Position numbers and translations under genes: made by a program. A stretch of 64,000 nucleotides of DNA from Flavobacteriaceae bacterium UBA7302 (lineage in GTDB: Bacteria; Bacteroidota; Bacteroidia; Flavobacteriales; Flavobacteriaceae): NCBI GenBank assembly GCA_002471825.1, contig DKQS01000007.1:186001-250000 (forward strand), read 5' to 3'. Shown piece after piece: positions 44,526-53,374 of the stretch; the stretch's first letter is position 1; every line of letters starts with the position of its first letter. Under the pieces are notes generated by a model. That model ran no database searches. It was not told the origin of the DNA and saw only the letters and a program-made list of their open reading frames with translations.

Positions 44526-47150
44526 CTATCGTACGAATCGGTAGGTTAACTTGATTAAGAAGGTGTCGTTCGCCGGCGCATTGAATATCACGTCATTTAC
44601 CTTGTCCAACAATCCGTCAGAAGGGTCTCCTCTCTGAACAGATCCTCTTGCCCATACCAAGAACAACTCTGAACCTGGAATGTATTCCCAACGTGCTACC
44701 AAGTTGGTCTGCAATTGTACAAAGGAGAAATCTGGATTTCCAAAGGTGTAATCTGTGGTACCATCAACATTTTCATCCACTAGGAATTCTCCATTTTGAA
44801 ATGATAGCTGATTCTGATTGTATAGATTCACCCGGTCTGAAAAGCGCTCTGCAGCAGCAATGTTCACATATTTCAAGTCTGAGTATCGTCCTCTTGAAAT
44901 AAAGGGCTGACCATAGAATTGAATGGAAATATCTGGATCTATACTGTAGGTAAAACGCATGGTGGTCGTTAATTGATCATTCTTGATGGTACCTAGAATG
45001 TAACGATTGTCATTGCCATAGGTTCTTGTGGAAACGTATTGCGATCTATCTTTGGTCTTTTCCAACTCCATTTGTAGAGAGAAGTTGAAAGCATCAGTCA
45101 CCTGATAGTTGAACCCAGCATTGAATCGGTTTCGAGCAAATACATCCTCATCGGAATGCACGTTGGTATATCTCAGATTGTATTGGAAATCTTTCCCGCT
45201 ATCCGAGTTAAAAGACACAAACATGTATCGGCTATTGGCAGAGCGCCATCTTGGTCCGCCTCTTAAAAAGAAGTTGTTAAATCGGCTAAAGTTGGCTCCG
45301 ATTCCGATTCTTGTTCGTTCATTTTGAATCCAGTTGACATTATTTGCCAACTCGATTCGCACTCTATTTAGGTTACCATCAAAGTCATATTCAGTAGACT
45401 GCTCAAAATTGATAGACATGTTTCTGTAGGTCTTATTCGGATACAACCACAAGTAATCTACATTGGCAAATTGAATGATTTGATCGGTGTTTCTTAAGAA
45501 TCCAACATCGTTCAATTCTAGCTCAGGAGATCTCCAAATGATTCCCCCATTGTATCGTAACTTATCACCACCAGCTCGTCCCATTTCGAAACGACCACCG
45601 GTTCCCGTTAATGAGGTTCTTGTGGGGTCTACAGCTACGTGGTTTGCACCTGGTCGTTGAAACAATCGGGTGATCGCTCGTTGTGTTTTTTCAATGGCCT
45701 CTTCGCTACCCATTACATGACTGAAAATTACGTTTCCATCAAGGTAGTATTCTCTATTCTTCCAGTTGTGATTGAAATCAATTCCAGCAGTATAGGCCGC
45801 CTTGTGAAGGTCGTTAAAATTACCATCAAGGAATCGATTGGTAGCGGTAAAGATTCCGCCCAAGAAGGAATTTCGTTCGTTAAAGTCTTGCTGAACACGC
45901 GCCACAAAGAAGTTGGTCATCGGCTCTACAATCTCTCTTCGTTCTTCGCCATTCACCTCACGTACCGTTGCATATTCGTTGGCCGTTAAACTTTCTAAGA
46001 CACCGACTGAGAGTCCGTCTCTCGTTTTTCCAGAGAATTTAGCGGCACTTAAGATGGTAGTGTTTTGAGGCACATCGGCAAATTCACCCGGATTCAAACT
46101 TGGTGAATCGTGCGGATTTCTACCAATTCTTCTACTGTAAAATAAGTTGTCTCGTCCGTTGGCAAACTGAAAGTCAAAAATGTTGCTATTCTCTACAAAG
46201 AAAGGTCGTTGTTCTCTAAAGAAAATTTGGAATCCGTCTAGTGCAATGGCCCCTGGGTCAGCTTCAACTTGACCGAAATCTGGATTCACGGTAAGGTCTA
46301 AGGTAAGGTCATTGGTAATACCGATTTTTGCATCCAATCCGGCATTCGTAATAAAGTCGCTTCCGTCTCTAAATGGGTTCCCTACTTCCGCTGGATAGTT
46401 ATCATATTGCCCCACCACAAAAGGTTGAATCTCTAACTGTTTGTTTGACACCAAATCTTTGAGTCCGTGTAACTCTCCGGCCTCCGAAATAAATCCGGCT
46501 TGATCATTCGGAATTCGTTGCCAAAGCGAGCGCTCTTGCAATCTAAAAATGGTTCTGTTGACGTTCAATCCCCAGATTTGTTCTTTGGCTTTTCCGAAGC
46601 GCAATTGACTCAATGGAATTTTCATTTCGGCGGTCCAACCTTTGTCATCAATCTTGGCATCTGTCCACCACACAGGGTTCCAACTATCATCCCAATTTTG
46701 GCCATTTTGGGACGCCAACTCCTCACCTTTTACCCCTGCCGCAGTGGTGGTAAATACAAAAGCCGTTCGTTTGTCATGGTAGCTATCAATAATCACATTG
46801 ACACGATCACCCGCAAAACCATCACGACGACTCAATCGGCTTTCAATCTTGTCTGGTTCGTCATCAAAAGCACGTATGGCCACATACAAATACTTTTTAT
46901 CGTACATGATTTTAAAGGCCGTATCATAGGTAGGCGGAGTACCCTCATCAGGGTCTTTTTCGGTAAACCCAGAAGACCACTCGACCACATTCCAGGCATC
47001 TTCGTTCACATAGCCATCAATTACTGGGACTTTAACCAAGCGATTGGTATTGTAAATACGCTTTGGCAAAGACTTGGTTTCTTGGGTCTGGGCCTTACTT
47101 GGCAGTGAAATTAGAATCGCTAGAAAGACGATAAGGGTCGATAATCTCAT
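44526..47150 (-). CDS. DUF5916 outer-membrane protein with CBM9-like domain
   Basis: This 874-residue protein has a signal peptide (about residues 1-20), then a carbohydrate-binding family 9-like domain (about 35-210, 'VPVIDGYVNEDAWN', 'MKIPLSQLRFG'), and a C-terminal DUF5916 part (about 240-874) with beta-barrel character and a terminal aromatic-rich strand ending VR. Such proteins are abundant in Bacteroidota, and their ligand and function are unknown. An outer-membrane role fits the signal and the barrel. It is monocistronic, with a TACTTTTG -7 motif 38 nt upstream (47189-47196). Confidence 0.85.
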   Translation of the reverse strand: MRLSTLIVFLAILISLPSKAQTQETKSLPKRIYNTNRLVKVPVIDGYVNEDAWNVVEWSSGFTEKDPDEGTPPTYDTAFKIMYDKKYLYVAIRAFDDEPDKIESRLSRRDGFAGDRVNVIIDSYHDKRTAFVFTTTAAGVKGEELASQNGQNWDDSWNPVWWTDAKIDDKGWTAEMKIPLSQLRFGKAKEQIWGLNVNRTIFRLQERSLWQRIPNDQAGFISEAGELHGLKDLVSNKQLEIQPFVVGQYDNYPAEVGNPFRDGSDFITNAGLDAKIGITNDLTLDLTVNPDFGQVEADPGAIALDGFQIFFREQRPFFVENSNIFDFQFANGRDNLFYSRRIGRNPHDSPSLNPGEFADVPQNTTILSAAKFSGKTRDGLSVGVLESLTANEYATVREVNGEERREIVEPMTNFFVARVQQDFNERNSFLGGIFTATNRFLDGNFNDLHKAAYTAGIDFNHNWKNREYYLDGNVIFSHVMGSEEAIEKTQRAITRLFQRPGANHVAVDPTRTSLTGTGGRFEMGRAGGDKLRYNGGIIWRSPELELNDVGFLRNTDQIIQFANVDYLWLYPNKTYRNMSINFEQSTEYDFDGNLNRVRIELANNVNWIQNERTRIGIGANFSRFNNFFLRGGPRWRSANSRYMFVSFNSDSGKDFQYNLRYTNVHSDEDVFARNRFNAGFNYQVTDAFNFSLQMELEKTKDRSQYVSTRTYGNDNRYILGTIKNDQLTTTMRFTYSIDPDISIQFYGQPFISRGRYSDLKYVNIAAAERFSDRVNLYNQNQLSFQNGEFLVDENVDGTTDYTFGNPDFSFVQLQTNLVARWEYIPGSELFLVWARGSVQRGDPSDGLLDKVNDVIFNAPANDTFLIKLTYRFVR

Positions 47151-47267
47151 GAAAGTTGATTCAGTTTGGCGTCTGTTTTATGACGGTGCAAAAGTAACTT
47201 TCTTTTCTCTTAACTATTTGTTAATTGTCCTTGGAAGCCAAGTGCATTAAATATAAAGGAATAGCTA

Positions 47268-47298
47268 TTTGTCAATCAAATAATTAGTTGTAAATTTG
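47268..47298 (+). promoter_or_regulatory. Promoter of rplM-rpsI
   Basis: TTTG (47268-47271), 19 nt, then TAAATTTG (47291-47298), a textbook Bacteroidota promoter for a highly expressed ribosomal operon. The rplM ATG lies 48 nt downstream of the -7 box. Confidence 0.8.
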
Positions 47299-47346
47299 CA
47301 GGCCTTTTTTAAGGTAAAAATGAATTATTAACAGAACAAAAACTAA

Positions 47347-47808
47347 ATGTCAATGGACACATTAAGTTACAAAACAGTATCGGCCAACAAAGCTACCGTA
47401 AATAAAGAGTGGGTTTTGGTTGATGCGGACGGGCAAACATTGGGTCGTCTTGCTTCTAAAGTAGCCAAGCTAATTAGAGGCAAATACAAACCAAATTTTA
47501 CTCCTCACGTAGATTGTGGAGATAACGTGGTTATTATCAATGCAGAGAAAATTAACCTAACAGGAAAGAAGTGGGATGACAAAACCTACATCAGACACAC
47601 TGGCTATCCTGGAGGACAGAGATCGTTAACTGCTACTGAGATGTTCGAGAAAAATCCAACAAGATTAGTAGAAAAAGCAGTAAAGGGTATGTTACCTAAA
47701 AACAAATTAGGTAGTGCTTTGTTCAGAAACTTGTATGTATATGCAGGTAGCGAGCACAAGCATCAAGGACAATCACCAAGAGCTATTAACCTTAACGATT
47801 ACAAATAA
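47347..47808 (+). CDS. rplM: 50S ribosomal protein L13
   Basis: This 153-residue ribosomal protein matches L13 throughout, for instance 'WVLVDADGQTLGRLASKVA', 'VIINAEKINLTGKKWDDK' and 'AVKGMLPKNKLG'. The first ATG gives MSMDTLSYK; the second Met (MDTLSYK) is an alternative start. It overlaps rpsI by one base (TAATG). Confidence 0.97.
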   Translation: MSMDTLSYKTVSANKATVNKEWVLVDADGQTLGRLASKVAKLIRGKYKPNFTPHVDCGDNVVIINAEKINLTGKKWDDKTYIRHTGYPGGQRSLTATEMFEKNPTRLVEKAVKGMLPKNKLGSALFRNLYVYAGSEHKHQGQSPRAINLNDYK

Positions 47809-48194
47809 TGGAGACAGTACACAAAATCGGTAGAAGAAAAACAGCAGTTGCGCGTGTTTATGTTTCTGAAGGAAAAGGAAATGTAACCATCAACAACAGA
47901 GAGTTAAAGAACTACTTTACTACAGGAACGTTACAATATAAAGTTCAACAACCATTAATGTTAACAGACAACTTAACGTCTTATGACATCAAAGTGAATG
48001 TTTACGGTGGTGGTGTAACAGGTCAGGCAGAAGCAATTCGTTTGGCAATTACCAGAGCTTTAGTAGCTATCAACGAAGAAAACAAAGCAGTGCTTAAGCC
48101 AGAAGGATTATTAACTCGTGATCCTAGAATGGTTGAACGTAAGAAATTCGGTCAGAAGAAAGCACGTAAGAAATTCCAGTTCTCAAAACGTTAA
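47808..48194 (+). CDS. rpsI: 30S ribosomal protein S9
   Basis: This 128-residue protein matches S9, with 'KIGRRKTAVARVYV' at the start and a basic C-terminal tail ending KKFQFSKR that reaches the ribosomal P-site. Its start overlaps the rplM stop. The following 146 nt hold the structured region before rpsB. Confidence 0.97.
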   Translation: METVHKIGRRKTAVARVYVSEGKGNVTINNRELKNYFTTGTLQYKVQQPLMLTDNLTSYDIKVNVYGGGVTGQAEAIRLAITRALVAINEENKAVLKPEGLLTRDPRMVERKKFGQKKARKKFQFSKR

Positions 48195-48204
48195 TATGCT
48201 GTAT

Positions 48205-48317
48205 TGGTTTCAGCAAATGTTGGAACCAAATCAGTTTTATTTTCAGAGAGCTGTTATCACAATTTAATAACAGTTTAGTATCTAAATGTATAAGACCAAA
48301 AAAGCTACTTATACATT
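48205..48317 (+). promoter_or_regulatory. Candidate structured leader before rpsB (three hairpins)
   Basis: Three inverted repeats lie in the rpsI-rpsB spacer: TGGTTTC (48205-48211) with GGAACCA (48222-48228), CTGTTAT (48251-48257) with ATAACAG (48267-48273), and a perfect 10-bp AATGTATAAG (48285-48294) with CTTATACATT (48308-48317). None has a T-run, so they are not simple terminators. No TAnnTTTG promoter is visible in the spacer. An S2 autoregulatory leader is a reasonable inference. Confidence 0.5.
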
Positions 48318-48340
48318 GATCAATTAAGAAAGTAAACAAC

Positions 48341-49087
48341 ATGGAAAACGCAAACATTCAAGAATTATTAGACAGTGGCGTACACTTTGGTCACTTAACA
48401 AGAAAATGGGATCCAAATATGGCTCCTTACATCTACACAGAGCGCAATGGCGTACACATCATCGATTTGTACAAAACTGCTGCTAAAATTGAGGAGGCTT
48501 CTAAGGCACTTCACAAGATTGCAAGCTCTGGTAGAAAAATCTTATTTGTAGCTACAAAGAAGCAAGCAAAAGATATCGTTGCTGAAAAAGCAAAATCAGT
48601 AAACATGCCTTACATCACTGAAAGATGGCCAGGTGGTATGTTAACCAACTTCGTAACTATCAGAAAAGCGGTTAAGAAAATGGCTGCTATTGATCGTATG
48701 AAGACTGATGGTTCTTTTGACGCTTTGTCTAAGAGAGAAAAATTACAAATCAACCGTCAAAGAGAGAAGTTAGAAAAGAACTTAGGTTCAATTTCTGACA
48801 TGACTCGTTTGCCAGGTGCATTGTTTGTAATTGACATCAAAAAAGAACACATCGCTATTGCAGAAGCTCAGAAATTAAACATTCCAATCTTCGCAATGGT
48901 AGATACAAATTCAGATCCAAGAAAAGTTGATTTTGTAATTCCTGCAAATGATGATGCTTCTAAGTCTATCGACAAGGTATTGACTTATGTAACCAACGCT
49001 GTTGCAGAAGGATTGTCTGAAAGAAAAGCAGAGAAGGAAAAAGCAAAAGAAGCAAAGGAAGCTGAAGCTGTAAAAGAAGAAAATTAA
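48341..49087 (+). CDS. rpsB: 30S ribosomal protein S2
   Basis: This 248-residue protein matches S2 ('LLDSGVHFGHLTRKWDPNM', 'ILFVATKKQAKD', 'WPGGMLTNF', 'DTNSDPRKVDFVIPANDD'). The C-terminus carries a short charged K/E/A-rich extension. It is followed by tsf after 19 nt, the conserved rpsB-tsf order. Confidence 0.97.
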   Translation: MENANIQELLDSGVHFGHLTRKWDPNMAPYIYTERNGVHIIDLYKTAAKIEEASKALHKIASSGRKILFVATKKQAKDIVAEKAKSVNMPYITERWPGGMLTNFVTIRKAVKKMAAIDRMKTDGSFDALSKREKLQINRQREKLEKNLGSISDMTRLPGALFVIDIKKEHIAIAEAQKLNIPIFAMVDTNSDPRKVDFVIPANDDASKSIDKVLTYVTNAVAEGLSERKAEKEKAKEAKEAEAVKEEN

Positions 49088-49106
49088 TTAAAAAATAAAT
49101 CTAGAA

Positions 49107-50072
49107 ATGGTTAAAATAAGTGCTGCTGACGTTAAGAAGCTAAGAGACACAACTGGTGCCGGTATGATGGACTGTAAGAAAGCATTGGTTGAAGCTGAAG
49201 GTGATTTTGACAAAGCAATAGATATTTTACGTAAAAAAGGTCAGAAAATTGCTGCTAAAAGAGCAGACAGAGAATCTACCGAAGGAGTTGCGGTAACTCG
49301 TGTTAACGCTGATAACACTGTAGGTGTTGCGATCGTTTTAGCATGTGAAACTGACTTCGTTGGGAAGAACGAGAAGTTTGTTGCATTGGGTGGTGAGTTT
49401 GCTGATATTGCCTTAAACTATAACACAAAAGAAGAATTCTTAGCTGCTGATTTCGGCGGAATTACCGTTGCCGAGAAATTGGTTGAGCAAACTGGTGTAA
49501 TCGGAGAGCGTTTGGATATCGCTTCTTTCGAAAAATTAGAAGCTGCTTATGTAGGTTCTTACACACACATCGGTAAGATTGCTGCTTTGGTTGGACTTTC
49601 TTCTAAAGTAGACAATGCTGAGGTATTGGCGAAAGATGTAGCAATGCAAGTTGCTTCTATGGGAGCCACTACTTTGTCTTACAAAGATTTTGATCCTGCC
49701 TATGTTGCTTCTGAAACGGAAGCTAGAATTGCAGCGATTGAAAAAGAAAACGAAGAGTTAGCTCGTTTGGGTAAGACCTTAAAAAATGTACCACAATACA
49801 TTTCTATGGCACAATTAACTGATGAGGTTTTAGCAAAAGCTGAAGAAGATGCGAAAGCACAATTAGCAGCTGAAGGCAAGCCAGAAAAGATTTGGGATAG
49901 AATCTTACCTGGTAAAATGAACCGATTCATTTTAGACAATACAACTTTGGATAAAGAGCAGTGTTTATTAGATCAGACTTTTATTAAGGATGAAAAGAAA
50001 AACGTTGCAGAATACGTTGAATCTTACGGTGATGTTGAAATCACTGGATTTAAACGTATCGCTTTAGGATAA
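49107..50072 (+). CDS. tsf: Elongation factor Ts
   Basis: This 321-residue factor exchanges GDP for GTP on EF-Tu. It has the N-terminal 'VKKLRDTTGAGMMDCKKAL' domain, the EF-Tu-contacting 'CETDFVGKNEKFV' and the coiled-coil core. It is longer than the E. coli protein (283), as is usual in Bacteroidota. A hairpin terminator follows 28 nt later. Confidence 0.96.
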   Translation: MVKISAADVKKLRDTTGAGMMDCKKALVEAEGDFDKAIDILRKKGQKIAAKRADRESTEGVAVTRVNADNTVGVAIVLACETDFVGKNEKFVALGGEFADIALNYNTKEEFLAADFGGITVAEKLVEQTGVIGERLDIASFEKLEAAYVGSYTHIGKIAALVGLSSKVDNAEVLAKDVAMQVASMGATTLSYKDFDPAYVASETEARIAAIEKENEELARLGKTLKNVPQYISMAQLTDEVLAKAEEDAKAQLAAEGKPEKIWDRILPGKMNRFILDNTTLDKEQCLLDQTFIKDEKKNVAEYVESYGDVEITGFKRIALG

Positions 50073-50100
50073 GTTTTTATTGATAAACCTACAATTGAAA

Positions 50101-50132
50101 AACCTCTCGAGAAATCGGGAGGTTATTTTTTT
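50101..50132 (+). terminator. Rho-independent terminator after tsf
   Basis: A 10-bp stem with one T-G pair (AACCTCTCGA / TCGGGAGGTT) and a GAAA tetraloop at 50101-50124, followed by a run of seven T at 50126-50132. Confidence 0.9.
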
Positions 50133-50181
50133 GGTATCAAATAATTTTTATCTTTAGAAGCATCAATCTAAACCACTCACT

Positions 50182-50955
50182 ATGAAGAAATTAATTTTCT
50201 TATTCTTAGTTGTATTTTTCTTTAGTCCTTTTGCTTTTGGTCAAGATTCCGCTCCCGTTGAAGGTGAATACCATGCTGTTTTAATAGGTATCAATGAATA
50301 TAGTGATAGCAACGTACAAGATTTAGTAGAACCGGCGGTTAGTGCTGCCATGCTAGGTAATTTACTTTCTGCAAAGTACACATTCAAACCAGAAAATGTC
50401 ACCTTGCTTTTAAACGCCACCAAAAACAACATTTCCAAAACCTTTTTTGAATTGCGAAAAAAGCTGAAAGAAAAGGACAATTTACTCATCTTTTTTGCAG
50501 GACATAGTGGATATAATATGTCTGGTGAATATGGTTATTGGATGCCATCCGACGTAGAAATGGAATTTGAGGTAAATATTCTTTTGAATAGTGAAATAGT
50601 AAACCATCTAAAAAATCTTAAAGCAAAACACATTCTCTTAATTTCAGATGGTGTTTTTGCAGGAAATAATCTAACCACTCGAAGTTATTCAAACAACAAC
50701 ATCGATAGTCAATCTAATTATATCAGTAGGGAGGCCATGACCAACGGAATGCTGAAGTCTTCTTTGGATAAAAGTGTATTTTTTAGCTACCTATTCAAAA
50801 GGTTAAAAGACAATACCAAATCAACATTAACAGCAAGATCATTATTCAATAGTATCGAGGATGCCGTGATTAATAACAGCAATAATATTCCTCAATTCGG
50901 AACCATCCGAATGGTAGGTGATGAAGGCGGAAGATTTATATTTGTAAAAAAATAA
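50182..50955 (+). CDS. Secreted caspase-fold protein with catalytic Cys replaced
   Basis: This 257-residue protein has a signal peptide (about residues 1-20) and a peptidase C14-like domain (about 30-200). The strand 'HAVLIGINEY' and the His motif 'LIFFAGHSGY' (H108, G110) are clear, as is 'YGYWMPSDVEM'. At the Cys position, where caspase-fold proteins have D-x-C-x-SG, it reads SDGVFAG, so the Cys is replaced by Val158. It is therefore probably not an active protease and may bind a partner or ligand. It lies 20 nt upstream of a second secreted protein on the same strand. Confidence 0.82.
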   Translation: MKKLIFLFLVVFFFSPFAFGQDSAPVEGEYHAVLIGINEYSDSNVQDLVEPAVSAAMLGNLLSAKYTFKPENVTLLLNATKNNISKTFFELRKKLKEKDNLLIFFAGHSGYNMSGEYGYWMPSDVEMEFEVNILLNSEIVNHLKNLKAKHILLISDGVFAGNNLTTRSYSNNNIDSQSNYISREAMTNGMLKSSLDKSVFFSYLFKRLKDNTKSTLTARSLFNSIEDAVINNSNNIPQFGTIRMVGDEGGRFIFVKK

Positions 50956-50974
50956 ACCAATAAGGAAGGTAACT

Positions 50975-51646
50975 ATGAAAAAACTACTACTTCTTTTAGT
51001 CTTTATAGGAGCTCAAAATCTGAGTTCTCAAGGAATTGATGACGAATTCTCTTACAATAATTTCAATTGGCGGACCATTTCTACCACTCAGGATTATAAA
51101 ATTTCTGGCGATCAAATGATCGTTTTTCAAGCAAGAGAAAAATTAGGCTATTCTGCCGGTGTTACCGTACATCGAAAGGCTATCGATCATTCCAATGACT
51201 TCAAAATCACCAGCAACATGCGATTGACCAATGGCGCTACTGGGAACGGATTGGCATGGAATATTGAAGACGCTCGAAACCATTACAAATTTCTCATCAC
51301 CGATAGAGATGGTCAGTATGCCATTTACCGCGTGAGTAACGGCAAGGCTACTGCCATCAAGAAATGGGGCGGTGCACCAGCCATTCATAAAAAATTCAGT
51401 TGGAATGAGCTAAGCGTCCAAAAAAGAGGAAGTCGCACCTATTTCTATATAAATGGAGAAGAGGTTCATAACGCTTATATTTCTTACAACAGCTATCCAA
51501 AACAAGTTGGTTTGTTTTTAGGTCAGGGATCTACCATTAACCGAATGGTGGTTGAAGATTTCCGTCTAGAAACTCAATCCAGAAAAAATGGAGAAAATGG
51601 TCGTCGAAGTGATGGTGACCGAGCGCCAGGTAGAGGAAAAAACTAA
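50975..51646 (+). CDS. Secreted protein with concanavalin/LamG-like fold (DUF1080-like)
   Basis: This 223-residue protein has a signal peptide (about residues 1-19) and a body (about 20-200) resembling a jelly-roll domain of the DUF1080/3-keto-disaccharide hydrolase type: 'FKITSNMRLTNGATGNGLAWN', 'FYINGEEVHNA' and 'QVGLFLGQGSTI'. The last 20 residues are low complexity (RSDGDRAPGRGK). It could bind a sugar or another surface ligand. It is paired with the caspase-fold gene. An 'AAGGAAGG' Shine-Dalgarno-like stretch lies just before its ATG, unusual in this phylum. The stop overlaps the truB stop tail to tail. Confidence 0.7.
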   Translation: MKKLLLLLVFIGAQNLSSQGIDDEFSYNNFNWRTISTTQDYKISGDQMIVFQAREKLGYSAGVTVHRKAIDHSNDFKITSNMRLTNGATGNGLAWNIEDARNHYKFLITDRDGQYAIYRVSNGKATAIKKWGGAPAIHKKFSWNELSVQKRGSRTYFYINGEEVHNAYISYNSYPKQVGLFLGQGSTINRMVVEDFRLETQSRKNGENGRRSDGDRAPGRGKN

Positions 51647-52332
51647 GCCTTTAATTGATCAATAAAATCGTCGATAGACAATCCGTCCGTTACCGAAAAA
51701 TCGCCAATCTTGGTGCGTCTTAGGGATGCCAAATAGGCTCCTGAATTCAATGCTTCGCCAAAATCATTGGCGAGCGACCGAATGTAGGTTCCCTTGCTGC
51801 AAGACACGCGAAATTCTACCAAAGGCATTTCAATCTTGGTAATTTCAAAACTTGTGATGTTAACTTTTCGGCTCTTTATCTCTGTTGTTTCGCCTTTTCG
51901 TGCAATGTCGTACAAGCGTTTGCCATCTTTTTTAATGGCCGAATAAATCGGTGGTTTTTGATCGATTTCTCCAACAAACTTTATGGTCGTTTCGTAAATC
52001 AATTCTGAAGTAATATGAGAGGTTTCAAAGATCTGGTTGACTTCTGTTTCTAAATCGTAACTCGGAGTGGTCGCTCCAAGATAAATGCTTCCTGTATACT
52101 CCTTTTCCTGTGCTTGATATTCGTTGATACTTTTGGTTTTCTTTCCAGTGCAAATGATCAACAATCCTGTAGCTAGCGGATCTAAGGTACCTGCATGACC
52201 TACTTTGATTTTCTTTAATCCGAATTGCTTTTTGATGTGCCACCGAATTTTATTCACCGCTTGAAAGGAGGTCCATTCCAATGGCTTATCGATGAGCAAT
52301 ACTTTGCCCTCAAGAAATTCTTCTTTTGTCAT
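51643..52332 (-). CDS. truB: tRNA pseudouridine(55) synthase TruB
   Basis: This 229-residue enzyme makes pseudouridine 55 in the T-loop of tRNA. The catalytic Asp lies in 'GHAGTLDPLATGLLII', and the other TruB motifs are 'LLIDKPLEWTSFQAVNKI' and 'FRVSCSKGTYIRSLA'. The ATG at 52330-52332 is the real start; a longer frame to 52431 would run inside uppP. It lies 2 nt after uppP, in the conserved ftsX-DUF3098-uppP-truB cluster. Confidence 0.95.
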   Translation of the reverse strand: MTKEEFLEGKVLLIDKPLEWTSFQAVNKIRWHIKKQFGLKKIKVGHAGTLDPLATGLLIICTGKKTKSINEYQAQEKEYTGSIYLGATTPSYDLETEVNQIFETSHITSELIYETTIKFVGEIDQKPPIYSAIKKDGKRLYDIARKGETTEIKSRKVNITSFEITKIEMPLVEFRVSCSKGTYIRSLANDFGEALNSGAYLASLRRTKIGDFSVTDGLSIDDFIDQLKA

Positions 52333-52334
52333 GT

Positions 52335-53126
52335 TTAGATAAAGGAAACAACAATGGCAATTACCCCAACAATGGCGCAATAGATAGAGAAGTAGGTCAA
52401 CTTGCTTTTTTGTACCAAGGCAATCATCCACTTACAGGCCAACATTCCAGATACAAAGGCAGCTACGAACCCAAGGCTGATCGGAACGATTTCCGACGAT
52501 TGGAAGTTGATGTCTCCGCTCAACAAATCCTTAGCTATGGCTCCGAATATTAACGGAACTACCATTAAGAATGAGAATCTCGCTGCTTTGGTTCTATCAA
52601 CACCTAATAACACGGTGGTTGATATGGTAGCACCCGATCTGGATATACCAGGTAACATGGCAATCGCCTGTGAAATACCAATGATGATTGCATTGAGATA
52701 AGACACTTCTTTGTCGGTATTCTTGGCCCGATCTGCTAGGACTAACAAAAGCGCTGTAACCAATAACATAGCTCCAACTAAGGCAATATTTCCTCCAAAT
52801 AAAGATTCCAATTGTTCTTCAAAAAGCAATCCGATCACCACTGCGGGAATCATGGAAAGCACAATTTTGGCAGAAAAAATAAACTCGTCATTCCATTTGA
52901 ACTGGAAGAGTCCTTTTAAAATCTGAAGTACTTCAGCTCTAAATATTACAATGGTACTGAGTGCCGTCGCAAAGTGTAAAACCACAGTAAAGGTCAAGCT
53001 TTCTTCAGGCAAGGAAGTATCGCCCAATATGGCTTTTGCTAATTCTAAATGTCCGCTTGAAGAAACTGGAAGAAACTCGGTAAGTCCTTGGATAATCCCC
53101 AGAACAACCGCCTCAATACTATTCAT
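52335..53126 (-). CDS. uppP: Undecaprenyl-diphosphatase
   Basis: This 263-residue, eight-helix membrane protein (BacA/UppP) dephosphorylates undecaprenyl pyrophosphate so that the lipid carrier can be reused in wall synthesis. The conserved loops 'GLTEFLPVSSSGHLELA' and 'LPGISRSGATISTT' contain the catalytic residues. It confers bacitracin tolerance when overexpressed. It starts 2 nt after the DUF3098 stop. Confidence 0.95.
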   Translation of the reverse strand: MNSIEAVVLGIIQGLTEFLPVSSSGHLELAKAILGDTSLPEESLTFTVVLHFATALSTIVIFRAEVLQILKGLFQFKWNDEFIFSAKIVLSMIPAVVIGLLFEEQLESLFGGNIALVGAMLLVTALLLVLADRAKNTDKEVSYLNAIIIGISQAIAMLPGISRSGATISTTVLLGVDRTKAARFSFLMVVPLIFGAIAKDLLSGDINFQSSEIVPISLGFVAAFVSGMLACKWMIALVQKSKLTYFSIYCAIVGVIAIVVSFI

Positions 53127-53128
53127 AA

Positions 53129-53371
53129 CTAGGTTTTTGGTTTGACTAAAATAGCATAAATTTCAATAGCAAAACCAATAATTACAAGGGTTGGCGCCAA
53201 ACGAATGCGTCGCCAGCTATAAATTTCTTCGTTAAAAACTTCTGGATTGTCACTTCCGCCTCCTGCCATTAAGATAAAGCCAAGAGCGATGGTTGCCAAT
53301 CCGATTAGCATAATGATGTAATTGTTTTTTCCAAAGAGAAACTGTGGCTTGTTTTGGCTGTCTTTTTCCAT
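53129..53371 (-). CDS. DUF3098 family membrane protein
   Basis: This 80-residue protein has two transmembrane segments (about residues 19-38 and 58-75) separated by a short loop 'FNEEIYSWRRIRLAP', the DUF3098 signature. The function is unknown, but the gene is regularly found between ftsX and uppP in Bacteroidota, suggesting a role in envelope or division. Confidence 0.85.
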   Translation of the reverse strand: MEKDSQNKPQFLFGKNNYIIMLIGLATIALGFILMAGGGSDNPEVFNEEIYSWRRIRLAPTLVIIGFAIEIYAILVKPKT

Positions 53372-53374
53372 AAT

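Noticed and set aside
46500..47108. A 202-codon plus-strand frame
   Set aside because: It lies entirely antisense to the DUF5916 gene; it has no recognisable domain and its codons mirror the real gene.
52333..52431. An N-terminal extension of truB
   Set aside because: It runs inside the end of uppP; the later ATG gives the normal TruB N-terminus.
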